From assembly GCA_022578965.1 (NCBI GenBank), contig MU400516.1, positions 124,001-188,000 of the forward strand: a stretch of 64,000 bases of DNA, read 5' to 3'. Made by a program: the position numbers and the translations under genes. This document shows positions 56,823-64,000 of this stretch, piece after piece. Below the pieces are notes generated by a model, which was not told the origin of the DNA, did not search any database, and saw only the letters and a list, made by a program, of their open reading frames with translations. Within the stretch, counting starts at the first letter, position 1. Every line of letters starts with the position of its first letter. This DNA is from Xylaria sp. FL1777 (lineage: Eukaryota > Ascomycota > Sordariomycetes > Xylariales > Xylariaceae).

Positions 56823-59252
56823 TCAAAACATTATATCATCGTCGAGCACACCCATAAGCTGCTGGTGGCCATGGAACCAGTGGCTTAGGTCCTGCGAGGG
56901 GTTGTGATCCAGCCCGGAGCCATTCGCGCCATCGTTCGCTTCATTTCCAAACGACGCAAAATCAAACACACTCCAGGGGTCGAAGGAGTCGGTATCTACC
57001 TCGTAAGAGCCCCGGGGGGGATCCTGCTTGATATACAGCCGAGCAGCCTGGCACAGTAATTTGTACAGCCGATACGGATGCGTGATGGACTCGGCGGAAG
57101 ACCCTTCAAGCTGCAGCGACTCGGAGAAGCGGTCGAGGTAGAAGAGGTCGGTGCTGTTGGAGAGCTGGACGATCCGCGTGAACAACACGCTAAATGGCAC
57201 GAAGGGTGTGTGGAGGACTCCCCTGGGACACGCATTAGCAAACAGGCGATCGATCGATCCTTCGGGGGAATTCTAGAACAGGGAGATGTCGTAGGCTAGG
57301 GAACTCGATACTTACCAATGGAGGTATCTATCCGACATGAACCAGTCGTCCTTGTTGTTGTCCTTGATAGCCGCCATGCACTGATGGTGCATGTCCAGCG
57401 TCTCGTGAGCCGCTGCCGCGCACTCGTCCGTGATGCTCGTGAGCGAGCCCATTGGTGCTGGAACAGCACGCAGGATGAGCGTTAAGAGCGACAGCTGCTT
57501 GACCAGTTCAATCTTGTAGTACACGTCGCGCATCTTGTCCTGCTCAGCCCCCGGGGGAAGGAGTGAATTCTTTCATCACTATCTATCAGCTTGGCAAAGA
57601 GCACCTGAGATGGAGTTGACGTACCTGGAAAGCGATCTTGTTTTCGTTGATGATTCCGCGCAGCTCCGACGCCAAGTTCTGCGCCAACATTCCGCGCTCG
57701 ATATCAGATCTAGCCAAGCCAGTCGGGCTATAGAGCAGATCGTATATCTTCCCTTGGATTATCGAGGTTTGAGCGCATCGCCTGATGCCTGCTTCGCTTG
57801 GTAAAGGGGTCGTAATCTCATCGTCTCGGAAGTTAGAGGGTCGGCCAAGTCGGAGGGAAAGGCTTTTCTCGAGTAGTAAAACCAGCCAGAATAGACTCGC
57901 TCGAGTACCCTGTGGGTCATCATCGTACTTCGAGTCGGCTGCTAAACGGTGAAAGCCCATAGTCTGACAGAGATTCGCTGCGCTTGAGATATATGTCCAA
58001 GCGAGCGTGGCTTTGGAGCATTCGATCGCATGGGATGCCTAGGAATGGGATTAGTTGGGCTCAACAAGAACGATTGTGAGGTGGATCATACTCCAAATAT
58101 AAGTGCCGCTACAGCTTCTTCGGTTGCGGGAAGTAGAAGCGGTAGCTGGGAGAGAGCCACTTGCGCGTTGTGACGGCATCGTTTGCTATGGGCTTGCAAC
58201 TCATCTCTACCGGTACCGGTCACAGCGATATACTCGCAAAAAAGATAGGACAGGTAGCTATTGGCGAGTATGAAATCGAGCTGGGAGTAGCCTTCACCTA
58301 CATAGTACACCCTTGTACAAATGTCGGTGAATGTCTGAAGGGGGAGAATACGAGAGAGAGACTCTATTCTAAAAAACATCTTATGTTCTTCAGAAAGACA
58401 AATTAGCGTTAGTAGGTCTAGGGGGATCATGGGTCAGTTGACTAACCTTCTGCCCACGACCAATAAACATGCAAAGCGGGCTCAACGGGAGGCATAGAGC
58501 GGTGATCCAGCGGTTTCGCGTCTCTAGTCCCTGGAAACAACGCATCGCCAGCCGCATCAGATTCCTCTAGAGCCCACGCGAGGTTTTTCAGAGAAGCAAG
58601 TACTTGGCTCTCTTCTGCTCCTGAGTCCTCTCTGGAAGCCCTATCTTCAGCTACGGTCCTGACAAAGTCGTTGACCTGTGCTGAATGCTCCCATCCTGTA
58701 AGATCTCCTGACATATTAACATCGGACTCGCTAAGTTCTGCAGGCTCGGATATTGGCATGCCCATCAAAGTCTCTTCACGTTCCTGGCGAAGTAAGAAAG
58801 CTTTGATCGCTTCAACTCCCTCTGCAATATCGTCGATTTTCCGTTCGCTGAGGAACGTAGGAATAAATTAGCATATTGCTTTCTTAGTTGAAGACCCTTG
58901 AAGTCGGCATACTAGTGCGCTGATATCAACACCCTTTGCTTTGCAGCCGTCGTCCTTGAAGCCACGACGCCGAATGAGCACGCGAGCTTCGCCGAGACAC
59001 AATTCGAACATGGCGAACCCCTATCACACCTGACCTAGACCCAGAACACGCCATCAGTCTGTCTATCCGATTCATGACAAACATGCCCGTGCGGTCGGAT
59101 AGTTTAATCACCTTTCGAGACCGACATTGGTCACACTGATCTAATATTAGCCCTGATGTCAAGCAGAAAGGAGGAAAGGCGCTCACGGATCGGCGACGAA
59201 TAGCAAGCCGACGACTTGAGTCTGCATTCACAGCGTCTCCGCGGGATTCCAT
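56823..59252 (-). CDS. Zn2Cys6 transcription factor with fungal-specific TF domain (7 exons)
   Basis: Exons (minus): 59252-59112, 59034-58913, 58847-58447, 58387-58092, 58038-57625, 57539-57316, 57222-56823; they sum to 665 codons plus stop with every junction GT-AG and in frame. The zinc cluster spans residues 40-66 with spacing CX2CX6CX5CX2CX6C (CDQCRSRK then VRCDRGSPCSNC); intron 1 falls inside the cluster after Lys47. A short coiled-coil (ERKIDDIAEGVEAIKAFLLRQ) follows for dimerisation. The middle homology region includes FRIESLSRILPL…FCEYIAVTG, LIFGASHAIECSKATLAWTY and LCQTMGFHRL, and continues with SLFWLVLLLEKSLSLRLGR. The C-terminus is Gly/Asn/Asp-rich, a possible activation segment. 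No target can be inferred from its neighbours. Confidence 0.88.
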
Positions 59253-59524
59253 ATTGCATACTTCCAAGAGAGAATTTTTGTATGCTTACGGGTATGAAAA
59301 TGAATGTAATCGCGTCCTCGCTACGTAGTTTATCTCATGACGTAGTTTATTACCCATGTCAGAACCCATATCTACCCACTTATACGGAATTGCGCGGGTT
59401 TCCGGTCGCTTAGCACTTCGATCAGCACTAATACCAATTACCAATCACTCCTCGACCACGACTTGCAACTCATGATGGAGCGTGAATCTCTTCACAATGC
59501 ACAATAGATGATGAATTCTTTCGA

Positions 59525-59543
59525 GATAGATAGATAGATAGAT
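59525..59543. repeat. (GATA)n microsatellite
   Basis: About five tandem GATA units in the 5' flank of the epimerase-like gene. GATA is also the core of fungal nitrogen-regulator sites, but a pure tandem is more likely a microsatellite. Confidence 0.7.
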
Positions 59544-59685
59544 GAAAATATAAAGTAGCCATGGCTCTAACCTGTGTTCAATCACTCCTGACACATTGTC
59601 TTCTCACTAAGGATTCGAACACTTATTACTCTAAACACTCATCGTTAATTCGAAGCAGAATATCCAGACATACCCCTATATCAAC

Positions 59686-61168
59686 ATGGCAGATTTGAAC
59701 ATTCTAGTCACTGGCGCCGCCGGCTACATGTACGATTTGCTACCCATCCACTCATTTCTCTAGCACTAACATCTTTAACAGTGGGGGATCCGTTGTTGCT
59801 GCACTCTTGTCCAACAGTGCCTACTTTTCGAAGAAGAATCTCTTTGCTGCCGTTCGGACAGAAGAGCAAGTGCAAAGCCTTCAGCCATTAGGCATAAATG
59901 TCCTCCAGTTAGACCTACAGAATGAACAAGAAGTGGCCGAAGCTGTGCTGCAGAACGAGAGTATGCCGACTGGAGTCACAACCCCTAATATAACCTTTAA
60001 GACATAGGCCACTAATAAGATTTCAGTTGACATCGTCGTTCACACAGCTAGCTCCATAGACTTCCGACTAGCACTTCATCTCGTTTCGGCACTAGGAAAA
60101 CGCCGTGCAGTTACTGGGAAAGATACCTATCATATCCATGTGAGCCAGTAGTTAACCCCTGACACTTGCACTAGATATTAACGCCTCAGCAGTCATCGGT
60201 GACTACGGGCTACTCTAAAGAAGGCGGATGGCCGTATGGAACCGTCAAGGACGGCGATCCGGTGTACAAGATGGAGAAAGAACTGAACGACGGGTTTCCG
60301 ATCCGGAAGGTAACGCACAATAATCCTTGGCCACAGCCAGTGTTAGTGAATCAAATTGACTAGACAACTAACCTTGTTACAGACCAATACGGCTATTACA
60401 GAGCTAGCTAAAGAGAAAGGTGTCACGAGCCTCATCGTGGGTGTGCCGTTCGTTTGTGAGCTATAACACCCCTTATTAAGAGATCGCTGTGGTATCATGG
60501 GCTAATAATTATCACATAGACGGAATAGGAGCCGGCAAATGGAAGAAATTGTCTCAAAACATACCCGCCACTATCAAAGCGAGCATGGCACTCAAGACTG
60601 TCTACAAGTTCGATCAGGACAGCGTACGTGACTCCAACCTCCTCCATCTAGCATAAGCTCCGTTGCTAACAGACGATCTTATGATAGAACTTCGCAGCCG
60701 TCCACATATCAGACCTAGCAGACTACTACGTCCTCATCCTCAAGAAGATCTCGCAAGGAGAGAAACTTCCAAGCGGAGAAGAGGGGTACTACTTCGCTGT
60801 CGCCCACGAGGTAGGTTGGTGGAACATTGCCCAGAGTCTCGCAAGTGCCCTTTATACCCGCGGACTCGTAACGGAGCCGACGGCCAAGATCTGGCCTAGC
60901 GATGATATGGCAGCGGAGGCGCTGGGGCTCCCGCGTCAATACGTGCGACTAATGCACACTGCGCGGTAAGCAGTTATTATCCAGCAGGGAATCACGTCTA
61001 ACAATCCGAAGGGTCACCATAGACTACGAAAACGGGTATCCCCTCGGCTGGAAGCCCAAGTGGGATCAGCAGAAGTTGCTGGCTAGTATGGATGAAGAGG
61101 TCGCTGCTACGCTCTGGCACGATAAGGGCAAGACTAGTCTCTTCGATGCTTTGGAACCCACGAATTAG
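59686..61168 (+). CDS. NAD(P)-dependent epimerase/extended SDR-like protein (8 exons)
   Basis: Exons: 59686-59729, 59782-59960, 60027-60139, 60190-60309, 60383-60455, 60520-60623, 60688-60965, 61012-61168; 355 aa, all junctions GT-AG and in frame. Intron 1 splits the dinucleotide-binding loop, restoring TGAAGYIGGSVVAAL (residues 9-23). Then come the second strand LFAAVRTEEQV, the DLQNEQEVAEAV segment, VVHTASSIDF, the TTGYSKEGGWPYG region, and a substrate-side C-terminal half (VHISDLADYYVLILKKI, FAVAHEVGWWNIAQSLA). This is the layout of the fungal NAD-dependent epimerase/dehydratase or NmrA-like families; the YxxxK pair is not clear in the usual place, so catalysis is unproven. The acceptor of intron 3 is a CAGCAG tandem (60187-60192). 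Confidence 0.82.
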
Positions 61169-62152
61169 AAAGTCTGCCTCGGGTAATGATGATGTTGCTG
61201 CTGCTATACGGCAGGATGTACTGTGTACGTTTGCCCAAGATCGATAAGAAGAACTAGCTGAAGGGCCTCATGCGCGAGACTTGCAATGTAGACAATATGA
61301 GTAGGGGGTCTTAGATGATGAAGAAACTGGGGAATGAGTATGCGAGAACCTATGTGTAATACTATAAATCGTTGGTCCGTCAGGCAAACGAGAGGCGTAA
61401 CAGCTATTATATTCCATCGGCCACGAAGGATATCCTAGTTACATTAATACGATGAGATTAGGAGCCGCTAGGAAGCGTCCTATCATAGCTCCGGTACTAT
61501 TTACATGATGGCCAAAAGAAACAGATCCAAAGGTGACTTTACAGTTCTTACTTGAGAGCTTCCATAATATTTTATTCCACATACCTGGATACTTAGTATT
61601 GAGGAAGTTTGAGTATATACGTCTTGAATGATGTACTTCCAGCGTGCCAACATCGACACATACACGAATATCACATAAAGGGACACACCCTAACACCAAG
61701 ACGACTCTCGTCTCTGAATTCGTTCCCATCATTCATCTCTTCAACAAACAGACAGACATCTGACTTCTATCTCGCAATGTCCGGCATTCCCATCATTCAA
61801 TCCGTTCAAACATGTCCTCCCAGCACACAAGGAGCTTCCTTCCTTCCTTCCTTTCCTTCCCATTGCGACTCCAGCAAGCCATTACACTCATACGTCCAAC
61901 CCACAATCAACAGCCACCGACCCAATTCATCATCCTCTTCTAGAACCAGAAATGCGCACACAAACTCCGTGAATGGGGGGGAACCTAGACGCCTTCTTCC
62001 ACCAACACCGTTTTACCCGTAATGAAGAAAGAATTTACATCGAAGCACGTTTTCTCATGGTGTTGAAAAAAAGAAGAGAAAAAAAAACCACCAGCAGCTC
62101 ATCTGATTTTGATTTTACACGGCGATGATTGATGAAAAAAAAGAGCCACAAA
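61169..62152. other. Intergenic region between convergent genes
   Basis: Contains a (CCTT)n-like pyrimidine tract near 61848-61862 and no supported gene. Plus-strand ORFs around 61609-62022 are Ser/Pro-rich without domain signal. Confidence 0.5.
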
Positions 62153-64000
62153 TCAGCTGCGCACACTACTCGCAACATTGCTCATAGTCTCGCTGACGCG
62201 CGAGCCAATGCTGCTCAGCCACTCGCCGCCCCTGGCCCACTCGGGCAGCTTGAGGCTGATGCGCACGCGGCCCTCGACGACCATGTTGATGGCGTTGAGG
62301 ACGGCGAAGGTGGCGCTGCCGATGCCGCGGAAGACGGCGAGCACGGCGACGGACCAGAGGATGAAGGCGAGGTAGAAGTTGTTGCCGACGTCGTGGATGC
62401 CGTAGGCCTCGGAGACGGCCATGGCGAGGATGGCGTTGGCCACCATCCAGATGACCACCATGTACGTGCGCACGCTGCGGTAGTAGTCCTCCTGCAGCTG
62501 GGCGTCCGAGACGGTGGGCTTGGGTACCTCGACGCGGTCGCGCAGGTTGCGCAGCGCCTCGTCGTACCCGGAGTCGATGTCCAGCTGCTCCGACGGCATC
62601 TCGAGCTCGACGGTGCCGCCCGAGCCCACGGCCCCGCCCAGGTCCGTCTTGATCACGTTGTCGCCCTTGGTGCCCCACGTCACGTCGTGCGTGTTGCAGA
62701 ACGCGTACACCTGCAGCGTGCAGATGTAGCCGGGCAGCAGGGCGAAGTACTGCGCCGAGCTCGTGAACAGATGCCATGGGTCCAAGTACAGGAAGCTCGT
62801 AACAAAATACAGACCCACGGTGGACGCGATGGAGAGGATCAGGTTCGTGAATGTGCCGCTGCCGACTTTGACCCCGCCATCTGCTGTTATCGTGTGGACG
62901 ATGATCCAAATCGTCGCGAAGACCGTGTACAACATGATGACGCTGTAGATGATGATACTAGCCATGTAGAGTTTCTTAGCGCCCTGCGGCCGGTTACCCA
63001 GCGACAGAATGAATTGCATGCTCGTCAGGAGGATCAGAATGTAACGCAGGATTGTGAAGATGTAGAACGCCACATTGTGCCCGAACGGGTCGACTCTAGG
63101 ATCTGACAAGCCACCACACAAGAAGTAGAATGCGAGGTAGTAGTTGGCGAGGGAGAAGTAGGTGAAGAGGAGTTGAACGAACTGGTACACGAATTCGATG
63201 TGCAGCAGTACTTTCCGGGCGACGGTGTGGTCGGTGGCCCAGACCTGTTTAAAGTGTACTAATGAGTAGACGGCAGCGAAGAAAGCACCATTCAGCCAAC
63301 GTCGACGCTGAGAAATGAACTCAGGGACGGCATCTTGAACGCGTTAACACTACTTCTCATGCAAATATGGTTGAATTGAATCGACTTACCAGGCACATCC
63401 GTTTCACCAGTACAGCTCTTCACATACTTCAGAACCCATCTCTCACTCCTCTTCGCTACCAGTTCCCAACACAGAATACGATCCTCAGCTAGGTACATGT
63501 TGGCAGTAAAGACGTCCGCATGTTGACCATGCAGCGTCTCACCCTTGAAGTACTGACTTAACGGACCGTGGCCGGTCTCATCGTTCTGGAGCGCGTGGAA
63601 GCGGTATGCACTAAGGGCACCGGGCAACACTGTTATATAGCCGAAGACGGATTCCAGGGGCTTGTCAAGAATATTGGACATCTTGTACTCGAAGTTTTGC
63701 GACGCGACCAGCGGGTTCAGGAGGTTGACGCCGAACTTTCCTTTCATGGCTTTGATCTCACCGCAAGCACCCGCTACGTTGGAATCCGTGTCGAATGCCT
63801 TCCATAGATGGTAGAGCGAGTTGTTACCGGGCTTCGTACCCACGTCTAGCAAGATGCAGACGTTGGGGTTGAGGGCCATGCCGAACGCGTTGAAGAACCA
63901 CCGGTGAGAGTTCAACTTCCGTTGGTTGCGCTCTTTAAGACAAAATATCATTTGGCAGGGCACAATACCCTTCTCGGCACCTTTGAACTTCAGATCTGAG
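62153..64000 (-). CDS. Chitin synthase, division 1 (N-terminus beyond right edge)
   Basis: Plasma-membrane family-2 glycosyltransferase that makes cell-wall chitin from UDP-GlcNAc. Exons in the window: 64000-63390 and 63333-62153, with a 56-nt GTAAG…TTCAAG intron; about 596 residues are visible and the frame is open to the right edge. Catalytic-domain motifs: [47 protein letters not shown] and, restored by the intron, [15 protein letters not shown] (the QRRRW processivity motif). About seven transmembrane segments follow, with a cytoplasmic loop carrying [13 protein letters not shown]. Motifs place it in classes I-III, most like class III from the C-terminal pattern. It is transcribed toward the epimerase-like gene. 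Confidence 0.93.

Noticed and set aside
62129..63106. 325-codon plus-strand ORF and a 247-codon minus-strand ORF in another frame
   Set aside because: Both lie inside the chitin synthase exon in wrong frames; their Ala/Asp/His/Arg-rich composition is a by-product of the GC-rich third positions of the real gene.
1..64000. CRISPR array, rRNA genes or autonomous transposon
   Set aside because: No regularly spaced repeats, no rRNA-like sequence and no transposase/reverse transcriptase motif or terminal repeat could be seen by eye; a repeat-library search could still find degraded elements.

Overview
This window looks like nuclear DNA of a filamentous ascomycete (Pezizomycotina, probably a Sordariomycete). 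The evidence is the many short introns (about 50-170 nt, GT-AG, with CTAAC-like branch sites), separate divergently transcribed FAS1 and FAS2 genes, a HET-domain gene, Zn2Cys6 regulators, a fungal P450, a division-1 chitin synthase and a tRNA-Tyr carrying an intron next to the anticodon. Gene models were assembled by hand. For every multi-exon gene with both ends in the window the exon lengths sum to a multiple of three.

Left conserved block (1-17.3 kb): the 3' part of a guanine deaminase gene (+), then fatty acid synthase beta (FAS1, minus, 2103 aa) and alpha (FAS2, plus, 1863 aa). The two FAS genes share a 3-kb intergenic control region. Together they encode the cytosolic type I fungal FAS (AT-ER-DH-MPT plus ACP-KR-KS-PPT).

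Left accessory part (18.4-24.7 kb): a methionine-permease-like transporter in 12 exons (minus), a decayed membrane-protein gene beside it, and a 725-aa HET-domain protein (+).

Gene-poor middle (24.7-43 kb): long stretches without convincing genes, one tRNA-Tyr(GUA), an orphan AflR-type Zn2Cys6 regulator, an uncertain two-exon gene, an intact P450, a cluster of broken or uncertain coding remnants (39.6-41.5 kb) and a small MARVEL-type membrane protein. This has the look of an accessory compartment: clan, self/non-self and secondary-metabolism families mixed with pseudogenes.

Right conserved block (44.5-64 kb): a 940-aa protein with an XPF/ERCC4-like C-terminus (possibly Zip2-like), a WRAP53/Swt21-like WD protein (convergent with it), a PQ-loop membrane protein preceded by a 96-codon upstream ORF whose stop overlaps the main start, a twin PAN/apple-like cell-surface protein, an R3H-domain protein, a 7-exon Zn2Cys6 regulator, an 8-exon NAD-dependent epimerase-like enzyme, and the C-terminal two thirds of a chitin synthase (minus, running off the right edge).

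No mobile element with recognisable termini, rRNA or CRISPR array was seen. I did not find a clear new multi-gene system. The most unusual items are the cluster of frame-conserved broken genes around 39.6-41.5 kb, the overlapping convergent stop codons at 40991-40994, the TGATG upstream-ORF/main-ORF junction at 49945-49949, and the perfect hairpin between the tRNA-Tyr and its T-run.
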